A DNA stretch of 64,000 nucleotides from Paracoccaceae bacterium (GTDB lineage Bacteria > Pseudomonadota > Alphaproteobacteria > Rhodobacterales > Rhodobacteraceae), in assembly GCA_024304985.1 (NCBI GenBank), contig JAMWZC010000002.1, positions 496,001 to 560,000 on the forward strand, given 5' to 3'. Every line of letters starts with the position of its first letter. The first letter of the stretch is position 1. Made by a program: the position numbers and the translations under genes. The notes beneath the pieces were generated by a model. That model was not told the origin of the DNA, made no database searches, and worked only from the letters and a program-made list of their open reading frames with translations. Shown here in pieces: positions 43,841-52,129 of this stretch.

Positions 43841-45073
43841 ATGTTCCGTCTGGCTTGCGTTTCCCTTCTGGCACTCGCGTTTGCAACACCCGCTGCCGTG
43901 GCGCGGCCTGTCGAGGGGATGCTGACCTATCTGGCGCGCGTCGCATTGCCCGCCGGGGCGGAGATCGTGATCGAGGCGCGGGGATTGCAGGACACCCTAT
44001 TGGCCGAGACACGGTTTCAGACGGGCGGCAGACAGGTGCCGCTGCCCTTCGCGCTGACCCTGCCCGATGGAGTCAGTGCCCGCATCCGCGCCGCCGTGGT
44101 GATGGATGGGCAGCCTTTATGGGTCAGCGATGCGATCACAGTGACGGCAGGTGACACGCCCGTGGCCCTGGGCGAGATCGTCCTGAACAGCTTTCAACCG
44201 ATGGGCTTTGCCAGCACCCTGCGCTGTGGCGATGTCCGGTTGCGCGTCGGTTTCTTCGAGGATCGCGCGGTTCTGGAAACCGAAACGGATCGGCTGATTC
44301 TGTCGCAGGTGCCCGCCGCCTCGGGTGCCAAATTCGAGGACCCGGCGGATTCGGGCACCTTCTATTGGTCGCGCGGTGATACGGCGCTGGTCTCGCTGGC
44401 CGGAGAAGAGTTGCCCGAATGCGTCGCCGTCCCGCCGGAACCGGATCAGCCCTACCGTGCGCGGGGGACCGAGCCTTTCTGGTCGCTGACCATCGCGGGG
44501 GGACAGGTGGAACTGATCCCGAATATCGGGATGGCCCCGGTGCGGACGCGCTTGCCGCGCGCAGGGCTGGACGGGGCGGATTTCGTCTTCGACATGGCCA
44601 GCGCTGGCATGGTGCTGCGCCTGTCCGAAACGATCTGCCGTGATCTGATGACCGGCACCCCCTATCCGCAGACGGTCAGCGTGACATGGCAGGAGAGTGA
44701 CTTGCAGGGATGTGGCGGTGAATCGATCGACCTGCTGGCCGGTGTCGAATGGGTGGTCGAGGATCTCGACAATGCAGGCATCGTGGACAGCGCGAATGTG
44801 ACGATGGAATTCGATGCAGCCTCGCGGCGTCTGGCGGGGCGCGGCGGGTGCAACCGCTATAACGCGGCGTTCGATCTGAGCGGCGAGGGGCTGAGCATCG
44901 GACCGGCCGCGGCGACGCGCATGGCCTGCGCCCCTGCATTGATGGAGCAGGAACAGCGGTTCTTCGCAGTTCTGGCGCGGATCAGTCGCTTTGACATCGA
45001 TCCGACGGGGGCGCTGCTGCTCTATTCCAACGATCAGCAAGAGCCACTGATAAAGGCCCGGATCGCCGAATAG
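43841..45073 (+). CDS. Four-domain periplasmic protein: YbaY-like, MliC-like, COG3650-like and META domains
   Basis: The 410-residue exported protein starts with a signal peptide (MFRLACVSLLALAFATPAAVA). Four modules can be read in order. The first is a YbaY-like domain (about 22-115; VEGMLTYLARVALPAGAEIVIEA). The second is an MliC/lysozyme-inhibitor-like domain (about 125-195; LRCGDVRLRVGF, then SGAKFED..GTFYWSRGDTALV). The third is a COG3650-like GTEPFWSLTI region (about 208-300). The fourth is a META/HslJ domain (about 300-408; GRGGCNRYNAAF, MACAPALMEQEQRF). The domain calls are by eye. MliC domains inhibit c-type lysozymes, and META is linked to heat and stress tolerance. The ATG at 43841 has GGAAAGG 7 bp upstream. 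Confidence 0.82.
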   Translation: MFRLACVSLLALAFATPAAVARPVEGMLTYLARVALPAGAEIVIEARGLQDTLLAETRFQTGGRQVPLPFALTLPDGVSARIRAAVVMDGQPLWVSDAITVTAGDTPVALGEIVLNSFQPMGFASTLRCGDVRLRVGFFEDRAVLETETDRLILSQVPAASGAKFEDPADSGTFYWSRGDTALVSLAGEELPECVAVPPEPDQPYRARGTEPFWSLTIAGGQVELIPNIGMAPVRTRLPRAGLDGADFVFDMASAGMVLRLSETICRDLMTGTPYPQTVSVTWQESDLQGCGGESIDLLAGVEWVVEDLDNAGIVDSANVTMEFDAASRRLAGRGGCNRYNAAFDLSGEGLSIGPAAATRMACAPALMEQEQRFFAVLARISRFDIDPTGALLLYSNDQQEPLIKARIAE

Positions 45074-45114
45074 ACCATTCACTACTGCAACACGATCACA
45101 GTGATCGCGCGACG

Positions 45115-45134
45115 CAATCGAAACGATTGTTTTT
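45115..45134 (+). terminator. Intrinsic terminator of the META-domain gene
   Basis: The arms caatcg and cgattg form a 6-bp stem with an aaa loop, followed by five T residues. A second perfect palindrome, cgatcac-a-gtgatcg, lies just upstream at 45093-45107. Both fall between two convergent genes. Confidence 0.7.
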
Positions 45135-45139
45135 CGATA

Positions 45140-45352
45140 TCAAACTGCGATTTCGCCCGGAACGGCACAGACAGGCGACCCCGTGCGCAGGCTGGTGACC
45201 ACGACCCCGCCCTCGGCTTGCGTCAGGCTATAGCCATACCCGGCCAGACGGTGTTTCCACTCACGCGGCGACAGCGCCTTGCGCCGTTCGCTCAGCACCA
45301 GATCAAGAACCTGAGCCGCCATGAAGGCGTCGTTGGCTTGGATAACGGACAT
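45140..45352 (-). CDS. Small conserved protein (70 aa) of unknown function
   Basis: The 70-residue product (MSVIQANDAFMAAQVLDLVLSERRKALSPREWKHRLAGYGYSLTQAEGGVVVTSLRTGSPVCAVPGEIAV) looks like a real protein. An AGGAG ribosome-binding site lies 8 bp upstream of the ATG, and the composition is balanced. It begins with a helix followed by a basic R/K-rich stretch and a possible helix-turn-helix-like segment (PREWKHRLAGYGYSLTQ), then strands. A small DNA-binding protein is possible but not demonstrated. Its 292-bp upstream region is AT-rich and full of inverted repeats, as expected of a regulated gene. Confidence 0.7.
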   Translation of the reverse strand: MSVIQANDAFMAAQVLDLVLSERRKALSPREWKHRLAGYGYSLTQAEGGVVVTSLRTGSPVCAVPGEIAV

Positions 45353-45644
45353 ATTCTTTACTCCTGTTGGTAAACCCTCACAGGAAACAATCTGTTCAAA
45401 GACTTGGGCGTGAATTCTACGGGAATTGGGCGATTACAGGGCGGCGGGAAACAATTAAGGCAGCGTGAAAAGGATTGTTCACGCCGGTGCTCGTTCTAAA
45501 ATTATAAAATAATTTCAATAAACTAGTAAACAAAACCGGGCCTTGCCGCACACCCCGTCGCCGCAGCCCGGCATGACCGCGCCATCATTGTGGCGCGGGC
45601 CGGATGGTTCGGCCATGGTCCTGGCACATGTCGTGATTCCGCGC
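45353..45644. other. 292-bp AT-rich intergenic region with inverted repeats
   Basis: No gene is seen. It lies between the 70-aa protein gene (its promoter region, minus strand) and the end of rlmN. It contains gcgtgaa...ttcacgc (45463-45484) and aaattat-aaa-ataattt (45499-45515), both perfect 7-bp inverted repeats. Its base composition is much lower in GC than the rest of the window. Confidence 0.65.
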
Positions 45645-46826
45645 TCAGCGCAGCCCGGCTTCGGCCTCGATCTGGGCGCGCGTCTTGCGGGCGCGCTCGG
45701 TCGCAGATTTCAGCTGACCGCAGGCGGCCATGATATCCTCGCCGCGCGGGGTGCGGATGGGGCTGGCGTAACCAGCCTTGTAGATGATGTCGGCAAAGGC
45801 ATGGATACGGTTGTTCGACGACCGTTTATAGGGCGCGCCGGGCCATTCGTTGAACGGGATCAGGTTGATCTTGGCCGGAATCCCCTCGATCAGCTTGACC
45901 AGACGCCGTGCATCCTCATCCGTATCGTTCACCCCGGCCAGCATCACATACTCAAAGGTGATCCGCTCTGAGTTCGAGACTTTGGGATACTCCCGCAGCG
46001 CATCCAGCAGCGCCGCAATGTTCCAGCGCTTGTTGATCGGCACCAGCTTGTCGCGCGTCTCATCCGTTGTGGCGTGAAAACTGACGGCCAGCAGACAGCC
46101 GATCTCCTGCGCGGTGCGCGCAATTTCCGGCACCACGCCAGATGTGGACAGGGTGATCCGCCGACGGCTGAGGCTGATGCCTTCGGGGTCCATCGCGATT
46201 TTCATCGCGTCGCGCACATTGTCGAAGTTATACAAAGGCTCGCCCATGCCCATCAGCACGATATTGGACAGAAGCCGTGTCTCGTCCTTGGGGTTGCGTC
46301 CCGGTGCGGGCCATTCGCCCAGATCGTCGCGCGCCACCATCACCTGCCCGATGATCTCGGCCGCCGTCAGGTTGCGCACCAGTTTCTGCGTGCCCGTATG
46401 GCAGAACGAACAGGTCAGCGTGCACCCGACCTGAGAGGAAATGCACAGCGTGCCGCGTCCTTCCTCGGGGATATAGACAACCTCGACCTCGTGCCCGCCT
46501 GCGATGCGTACCAGATATTTGCGTGTGCCGTCCTCGGACACCTGCCGGGTCACGACCTCGGGCACCTCGATGCAGAAATGCTCTGCCAGTTCCAGACGAT
46601 AGGGTTTCGCCAGATTGGTCATCTGCTCGAAATCGCGCACGCCCTTCTGATAGATCCACTGCCAGATCTGACCCACGCGCATCTTGGCCTGCTTTTCCGG
46701 CGTGCCATGGGCGATCAGCGCCGCGCGCATTCCGTCACGGGTCAAGCCGACAAGGTTGACCGGCCCGTCCGGCAGCTTGCGCGGAATGGTCATCACATCC
46801 TGGGTGATCGGGGCGGTGGCGGTCAT
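45645..46826 (-). CDS. rlmN: 23S rRNA (adenine(2503)-C2)-methyltransferase RlmN
   Basis: The 393-residue radical-SAM enzyme methylates C2 of A2503 in 23S rRNA and A37 of some tRNAs. The iron-sulfur cysteines are C135, C139 and C142 ([11 protein letters not shown]). The [15 protein letters not shown] terminus and the [17 protein letters not shown] and [18 protein letters not shown] segments are canonical. The ATG at 46826 ([10 protein letters not shown]) is chosen to match relatives; ATGs at 46838 and 46859 are in frame. It lies 123 bp downstream of the ialB-family gene, separated by a terminator hairpin. Confidence 0.95.
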   Translation of the reverse strand: MTATAPITQDVMTIPRKLPDGPVNLVGLTRDGMRAALIAHGTPEKQAKMRVGQIWQWIYQKGVRDFEQMTNLAKPYRLELAEHFCIEVPEVVTRQVSEDGTRKYLVRIAGGHEVEVVYIPEEGRGTLCISSQVGCTLTCSFCHTGTQKLVRNLTAAEIIGQVMVARDDLGEWPAPGRNPKDETRLLSNIVLMGMGEPLYNFDNVRDAMKIAMDPEGISLSRRRITLSTSGVVPEIARTAQEIGCLLAVSFHATTDETRDKLVPINKRWNIAALLDALREYPKVSNSERITFEYVMLAGVNDTDEDARRLVKLIEGIPAKINLIPFNEWPGAPYKRSSNNRIHAFADIIYKAGYASPIRTPRGEDIMAACGQLKSATERARKTRAQIEAEAGLR

Positions 46827-46903
46827 CGGGCTATCCATCCTTGGAAACAAGCAGGGCACATACAGGATTCGGAGGCCGAATCCAAAGGCTAGTTTGAAAT
46901 GAC

Positions 46904-46928
46904 AAAGGGCAGCCCGCAGGGGCTGCCC
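46904..46928 (-). terminator. Terminator hairpin after the IalB-family gene
   Basis: The arms gggcagccc and gggctgccc form a perfect 9-bp stem around gcag, with three A residues on the plus strand giving a short U-tract on the minus strand. It lies 21 bp beyond the IalB-family stop and upstream of rlmN. Confidence 0.7.
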
Positions 46929-46949
46929 GTCATGGCGATGCGGTCTGCG

Positions 46950-47489
46950 TCACTGACAGCGGCGCGCAGCCTCATCCGTGGCGGCGGTATAGCCCAGCAG
47001 CGAGAACGTATCCTTGGTCACCGTGCCCCGGCTGGAGCGCGCGGTCAGGATGGCAGAGGAGCCGCCTTTCAGCGCCGTGATGATCCGGGCATCATCTTCG
47101 GCCGAAGCTGGCCAAGCCCATTCGCCTTCGGTGAACAGCTCGAACTGGGTGCCGCCGATATCCAGATTGACGGTCGATCCCGACGCAAAGGGATAGCCGC
47201 CCGTGAACGTTACCTGACCCGTGACCCCGGCAGCGGGGCGATAGAATGTCATCAACAGGATCTCGCCGCGCTGCACCGCCACGACACGGCCATCGCGGGT
47301 GTTCACGGTTTCCTTGGGCGATGAAACGGCCCAGCATTCCTTGGGATCGGCATCCTCGAAGACGCTCCAATCCGTGTTGGCCGCGACCTGATTGTTGCTT
47401 GTCTGCTGGGCCCACGCCCCCGTTGTTGCCAGGACCATTGCCGCCCCGACACCTGCGCGGATCCATCCACGCGCCAGTCTTGATGTCAT
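46950..47489 (-). CDS. Invasion-associated locus B (IalB) family protein, exported
   Basis: The 179-residue protein has a signal peptide (MTSRLARGWIRAGVGAAMVLATTGAWA). The IalB-type core follows: WSVFEDADPKECWAVSSPKE, RGEILLMTFYRPAAGVTGQVTFTGGYPFA and a closing RSSRGTVTKDTFSLLGY. The family is named for Bartonella but is common in free-living alphaproteobacteria, where it is thought to be a periplasmic or surface protein of unknown function. The start at 47489 is preferred to an ATG 5 codons upstream. It diverges from an asparaginase gene across 195 bp with no evident structure. Confidence 0.88.
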   Translation of the reverse strand: MTSRLARGWIRAGVGAAMVLATTGAWAQQTSNNQVAANTDWSVFEDADPKECWAVSSPKETVNTRDGRVVAVQRGEILLMTFYRPAAGVTGQVTFTGGYPFASGSTVNLDIGGTQFELFTEGEWAWPASAEDDARIITALKGGSSAILTARSSRGTVTKDTFSLLGYTAATDEAARRCQ

Positions 47490-47684
47490 ATGTCCAGCCT
47501 CCAAGCCGTCCGTGCCTCAGTTTCGTGATGGGTCCGCTTTTGCCGTTTTCGGCCTTTTCGCGATGCCCATTCTCTTCTCGACCTTGCAACAATAGCCTGA
47601 AACCTGCCACAGACGAAAGAGGAGTTGGCGGAAAATCGCACAGGATGATCCGTTGCTCGCGCAGAGTTGAGAGAGGAGTATCCG

Positions 47685-48680
47685 ATGACTGCCCCCGTAC
47701 CCATGGCCGAGATCTGGCGTGGCCCCTTTCTGGAAAGCATCCATCATGGCCATGCCGTGATCTGCGATGCCTCGGGCGACATCGTCGAAGCCTGGGGAGA
47801 TCCTCAGGCCGTGGTGATGCCGCGCTCCTCGTCCAAGATGCTGCAAGCCCTGCCGCTGATCACCAGCGGGGCGGCGGACGCGGCCCGGCTTTGGCCCGAA
47901 CATCTGGCACTCGCCTGCGCCAGCCATCAGGGCGCGGCGATCCACACAGACCGTGTGAAGGGCTGGCTGGATCATATCGGCTGCACCGTCGATGATTTCC
48001 GCTGCGGCCCGCAAGAGCCCGCCGATATTCCCGCGCGCGATGCGTTGATCCGGGCAGGGGAATCACCGTGCCAGATCCACAACAACTGTTCGGGCAAACA
48101 TGCCGGTTTCCTGACCTTGAACCGCCACCTGCGCGGCGGGGCAGACTATATCGACCCCGATCACCCGGTGCAGCGCGCCTGTCTTGACGCGTTCCAAGAG
48201 GTGACAGGCGAATCCAGCCCCGGCTACGGCATCGACGGCTGTTCCGCCCCGAATTTTGCCACATCCCTGCACGGCATGGCCCGCGCGATGGCCTTTTTCG
48301 CCGCCGCTCGTGACGGCGGCACCGCCCAGCAAAGCGCCGCTAACCGTCTGGTGCAGGCAATGGTGACATTCCCCGAACTGGTCGCAGGAGAGGGCAGGGC
48401 CTGCACCGCGCTGATGCGGGCGATGGACGGGCGCGTGGCGCTGAAAACCGGGGCCGAGGCGTTCTTCATCGCCATCATCCCGGAACACAAACTGGGTGTC
48501 GCGCTCAAGATCACCGATGGCAGCACACGCGGCGCGGAATGTGCCATTGCCGCGATCCTCGTGCGGTTGGGTGTGCTGGCGGCGGATCACCCGGCGACGC
48601 GCCTTTACCTGAACGCACCGATCCTGAACCGGCGCGGGGTCGAGACGGGCACGATCAAGCCCGGCGCCGCCTTCGCCTGA
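47685..48680 (+). CDS. Asparaginase (type II/thermolabile family, Rhizobium etli-like)
   Basis: The 331-residue protein belongs to the asparaginase II family unrelated to E. coli AnsA/AnsB. Motifs visible are RSSSKMLQALPLITSGAADA (about 46-65), the catalytic-type CQIHNNCSGKHAGFLTLN (about 125-142) and GYGIDGCSAPNFATSLHG. Members hydrolyse L-asparagine to aspartate and ammonia and are often needed for growth on asparagine. There is no signal peptide, so it is cytoplasmic. A GAGAGGAG ribosome-binding site precedes the ATG at 47685. It is convergent with the third Hint gene, with 9 bp between the stop codons. Confidence 0.9.
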   Translation: MTAPVPMAEIWRGPFLESIHHGHAVICDASGDIVEAWGDPQAVVMPRSSSKMLQALPLITSGAADAARLWPEHLALACASHQGAAIHTDRVKGWLDHIGCTVDDFRCGPQEPADIPARDALIRAGESPCQIHNNCSGKHAGFLTLNRHLRGGADYIDPDHPVQRACLDAFQEVTGESSPGYGIDGCSAPNFATSLHGMARAMAFFAAARDGGTAQQSAANRLVQAMVTFPELVAGEGRACTALMRAMDGRVALKTGAEAFFIAIIPEHKLGVALKITDGSTRGAECAIAAILVRLGVLAADHPATRLYLNAPILNRRGVETGTIKPGAAFA

Positions 48681-48689
48681 AGCGCATCC

Positions 48690-49682
48690 TCAGGCCACCA
48701 GCGCCCCTTCCCATGCGCGCAGGCAGGGGCGCGCCGTCTTGCCTTGGGGGATATCCTCGAACAGTTCGGGGAAGATCTGGGCCAGTTCGGCCAGCGTGTC
48801 GTCCCCCAGCGTCGCCAGCGATTCCTGCGCCAGATGCAGGCTCTCGCAAGGGCAGCCTTCGGCAAAGATCACCTCATGCCGGTCAAAGGCCAGATGCACA
48901 TAGGTGATCCGGTCCCGTGGCGCGCGGCGGATCGTCTGTCCATTCACCAGATGTTTGGCCGCCACCAGAACCTGGGGCCTCGCGAAATACATCTCGGCGC
49001 GCCAGTCCTGCACCAGCATCCGGTGCTGCGGCGACACCAGCAGATCCCGGCGATTGCCAAGGCTGCCTGCGCTGATCTGGATCGGGGCCAATGCGCCGAT
49101 CCCCGGAACGCTGCGCTGTCCGATCCACCGCAGCGGCTGCGGCCCGTGATCCGCAGTCATGATCAGATCGCCGGGGCGCAGCGTTTCGATCTGCCGCGGA
49201 CCTGACGCCGTTTCGATCACTGTGCCTGCGGCAAAGCAGGGAAAGACCGGCGGGTCCGTGGGAAAGGTGCTGAAGGACAGTTGCTCACCGCGCGGCGGAT
49301 CGGCACCCGGTCCGATTTGCATGTTGCCCGGCGTGATCCCCTCTGTCGCGATGATGATCTGCGCCGGGCTGGTCATGATCTGATGTGTGCCGGACGAGGC
49401 CCGCCCCTGAAACTGGTCATGCTGCGGGTTGAGTGAGCTGTAGAGCGGAGGGCCGGGCGGCGTTGTGTCCGGCCAGGCATAGATGTCCACCATCTGCCCG
49501 TTGCGGAACATGTCATCGCCGGCGTTCACCTGCCGGATCACGATGCGGAACACATCATCTGCCCCGCCAAGCGCCTGAACCCCTTGCAGGTTCACCTTCA
49601 TCCCGTTCGAATTGCCCGAGGAGGACAGCCCGGAAAAGGTGCCGATCTGGTTCCCTGTCAGAAAAATCTCGACCGTTGGCAA
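48690..49682 (-). CDS. Hint-domain protein, third copy (intact)
   Basis: The 330-residue protein starts with a short beta-rich domain (TVEIFLTGNQIGTFSGLSS, about 1-120) and carries a complete Hint domain (about 149-285). Nucleophile Cys149 is in PCFAAGTVIETASGP, with VSPQHRMLVQDW keeping the histidine and LVAAKHLVNGQTIRR following. The start is a TTG at 49682: GGAAGGAG lies 8 bp upstream, while an upstream GTG at 49721 has no useful site. It resembles the Hint part of the gene at 38766 but has a different N-terminal domain, so the Hint modules were shuffled. The ending EGALVA is like other copies. Confidence 0.88.
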   Translation of the reverse strand: MPTVEIFLTGNQIGTFSGLSSSGNSNGMKVNLQGVQALGGADDVFRIVIRQVNAGDDMFRNGQMVDIYAWPDTTPPGPPLYSSLNPQHDQFQGRASSGTHQIMTSPAQIIIATEGITPGNMQIGPGADPPRGEQLSFSTFPTDPPVFPCFAAGTVIETASGPRQIETLRPGDLIMTADHGPQPLRWIGQRSVPGIGALAPIQISAGSLGNRRDLLVSPQHRMLVQDWRAEMYFARPQVLVAAKHLVNGQTIRRAPRDRITYVHLAFDRHEVIFAEGCPCESLHLAQESLATLGDDTLAELAQIFPELFEDIPQGKTARPCLRAWEGALVA

Positions 49683-49857
49683 GAGCGCTGCTCCTTCCGA
49701 GGACGTCCATTGCGACGTCACCCTGTGTTGCTTTTGGTTAACCTGATGATTTTACTGGCAAGCAAGCAGGGCAGACCTTGGCGAACTCCTTCTCCGCAGG
49801 CAATGACGAACGAACCCTTTGGACAGGGTGATGCGGCAATGTCACGCTTGGCCGGTG

Positions 49858-50736
49858 TCAGGCGGCAGCGAAATCCGCCCGACTGTAACCCTGGATGAAC
49901 AACAGCGCGGTCAGATCGCCGTGGTTGATGCGCACATCGCATTGCGCCGCCACGCTAGGTTTCGCATGCAGCGCAACACCCGTCCCGGCGCGTCCCAGCA
50001 TGCCCAGATCATTGGCCCCGTCGCCCACGGCGATCACGTCGGCTTCGGCAATGCCCAGCCGCGCGCTGATCTGCTCCAGCGCCTCGATCTTGGCCTGCCG
50101 CCCCAGAATGGGCCGCGCCACGTCGCCGGCCAGCCGGTTGCCCTCGATCAGCAGGGTATTGGCGCGGTGCTCGTCAAAACCCAGATCCGCCGCCACCTTT
50201 TCTGTGAATGCGGTAAAGCCTCCCGACACCAGCGCCGCATGGCCGCCATTGGCCTTCATCGTCGCGACCAGTTCGGCCCCGCCCGGCATGAAGGTGATCC
50301 GTTCCCGCAGAACCTGCGCGATCACGCCCGCATCCAGCCCCCGCAGCAGCGCCACCCGTTCCAGCAGCGCGGCCTCGAAATCCAGCTCGCCATTCATCGC
50401 CCGCGCGGTGATCCCCGCCACATGCGCGCCCACGCCCGCCATATCGGCCAGTTCGTCGATACATTCCTGCTGGATCATGGTGCTGTCCATATCGGCCAGC
50501 AGCATCCGCTTGCGCCGGCCTGTCGCGCCCTGCACCACCAGATCCAGACCCATGCCCTGCAGATCCTCCCAGACCTGCCAGCGATTCGCGGGCAAGGTAG
50601 GCAGGGCGAACTCCGCCGCCGCATCAGGATCCAGCCAGACCACATCCCCGCCACCCCATGCGTTGCGCAGGCTGTCCAGCAAAGACCCCTCCAGATTGCG
50701 CGTGGCGGGATTGGCTAGAACGGTGGCAATGAACAT
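49858..50736 (-). CDS. serB: Phosphoserine phosphatase
   Basis: The 292-residue HAD-superfamily enzyme makes L-serine from phosphoserine. The nucleophile motif is ADMDSTMIQQECIDELA (Asp82, Asp84), motif II is VSGGFTAFTEKVA and motif IV AVGDGANDLGMLGRAG. The N-terminal about 75 residues form a regulatory-type domain. It diverges from serC; together with serA this supplies all three steps of the phosphorylated serine pathway within 4 kb. The ATG at 50736 (MFIATVLANP) matches relatives. Confidence 0.96.
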   Translation of the reverse strand: MFIATVLANPATRNLEGSLLDSLRNAWGGGDVVWLDPDAAAEFALPTLPANRWQVWEDLQGMGLDLVVQGATGRRKRMLLADMDSTMIQQECIDELADMAGVGAHVAGITARAMNGELDFEAALLERVALLRGLDAGVIAQVLRERITFMPGGAELVATMKANGGHAALVSGGFTAFTEKVAADLGFDEHRANTLLIEGNRLAGDVARPILGRQAKIEALEQISARLGIAEADVIAVGDGANDLGMLGRAGTGVALHAKPSVAAQCDVRINHGDLTALLFIQGYSRADFAAA

Positions 50737-50779
50737 GGGCGTGTTTCCGATCGTGGATGTCGATGTCGCAAATTGCGCG

Positions 50780-50893
50780 GGATGCGGCGCTATAGCGTCA
50801 TTTTCCCCGTTGTGAAAGGATCTGAACCCTTCTATTTCCGGCGGTGGGACACCCCTCCCCAACGGGGGGCGCTTATCTGGAAGGATAGCATCA
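50780..50893 (+). ncRNA. Candidate serC leader RNA (serC motif), low-to-moderate confidence
   Basis: The 157-bp serB-serC spacer contains, close to the serC start, a compact GC-rich stem: cccctcccc-aacg-ggggggcg (about 50851-50870). It is preceded by the segment ggcggtgggac and followed by gcttatctggaaggat with the ribosome-binding site. A conserved RNA called the serC motif has been described upstream of serC in Rhodobacterales by comparative genomics, and position and taxon match. I cannot verify its consensus here, so the call is tentative and the boundaries are approximate. Confidence 0.45.
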
Positions 50894-52048
50894 ATGACGA
50901 CGACCAAACCGGCATCGCGGCCGGCCAATCCGCGGTTCTCCTCTGGCCCCTGTGCCAAAATCCCCACATTCTCGCTTGATCTGCTGGCAGACGCGCCCTT
51001 GGGCCGCAGCCACCGCGCAGGCGTAGGCAAGGCCAAGCTGAAAGCGGCCATTGACGGCACGCGCGAGATTCTGGGCATCCCCGCCGATTACCGCATCGGC
51101 ATCGTGCCCGCCTCGGACACCGGCGCGTTCGAGATGGCGATGTGGACCATGCTGGGCGAACGCCCCGTCGAAATGGTCGCATGGGAAAGCTTCGGTGCGG
51201 GCTGGGTCACTGATGTGGTCAAACAGCTCAAGATCGACGCCCGCGTGCATGAAGCAGGCTACGGCGAGATCGTGGATATGGCCGCGCTCGATTACGACCG
51301 CGACGTCTGCTTTACATGGAACGGCACCACCTCCGGCGTGCGCATGCCGCATGGCGACATGATCCCGGCGGATCGCAAGGGCCTGACGATGTGCGACGCC
51401 ACATCGGCGGCCTTCGCGCAGGACCTGCCATGGGACAAGCTGGATGTGACCACGTTCAGCTGGCAAAAGTTGCTGGGCGGTGAAGCCGCGCACGGGATGC
51501 TGGTCCTCAGCCCCCGCGCGGTCGCCCGTCTGGAAAGCTATACCCCTGCATGGCCGCTGCCCAAGATTTTCCGCCTGACCTCCAAGGGCAAGCTGATCGA
51601 GGGGATCTTCGTCGGCGAGACGATCAACACACCATCGATGCTGGCGGTCGAAGATTACCTCGTGGCGCTCGACTGGGCGCGCGCGGTCGGTGGCCTCAGG
51701 GGGCTGATGGCGCGGGCCGATGCCAATGCCGGGGCCATCTGGGATTTCTGCGAAACCCGCCCGTGGATCGCCAATCTGGCGGTCGATCCGGAGACACGCT
51801 CGAACACCTCGGTCTGTTTGAAGTTCACCGATGACCGGATCAAGGACGGTGCCGCCTTCGCCAAGGCCGTGGCCAAGCGGCTGGAGTCCGAAGGCGTGGC
51901 GCTGGATATCGGCGCCTATCGTGACGCGCCCGCCGGTCTGCGGATCTGGTGCGGCGGCACGGTGGAAACCGCCGATGTGCAGGCCGTTCTGCCTTGGCTG
52001 GAATGGGCCTTCCATACGGAAATCGCGGCGCAGGCCGAAGCCGCCTGA
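50894..52048 (+). CDS. serC: Phosphoserine aminotransferase
   Basis: The 384-residue PLP enzyme converts 3-phosphohydroxypyruvate to phosphoserine. The PLP lysine is at about residue 193 in [17 protein letters not shown], and the N-terminal [10 protein letters not shown] and [16 protein letters not shown] segments are typical of the long alphaproteobacterial form. serA follows after 81 bp. AAGGA lies 8 bp before the ATG. It is divergent from serB. Confidence 0.97.
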   Translation: MTTTKPASRPANPRFSSGPCAKIPTFSLDLLADAPLGRSHRAGVGKAKLKAAIDGTREILGIPADYRIGIVPASDTGAFEMAMWTMLGERPVEMVAWESFGAGWVTDVVKQLKIDARVHEAGYGEIVDMAALDYDRDVCFTWNGTTSGVRMPHGDMIPADRKGLTMCDATSAAFAQDLPWDKLDVTTFSWQKLLGGEAAHGMLVLSPRAVARLESYTPAWPLPKIFRLTSKGKLIEGIFVGETINTPSMLAVEDYLVALDWARAVGGLRGLMARADANAGAIWDFCETRPWIANLAVDPETRSNTSVCLKFTDDRIKDGAAFAKAVAKRLESEGVALDIGAYRDAPAGLRIWCGGTVETADVQAVLPWLEWAFHTEIAAQAEAA

Positions 52049-52129
52049 TCCCCTGATCCCTGATTGTTCCGGGGTGCGAGCTGCTGCGCGCCCCGCCCTC
52101 CCCTCATTTCACATCAAAGGACCACTGAT

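Noticed and set aside
45093-45107. Perfect palindrome cgatcac-a-gtgatcg as an operator
   Set aside because: It lies between convergent 3' ends, beside a terminator, so part of the termination region is more likely than an operator.
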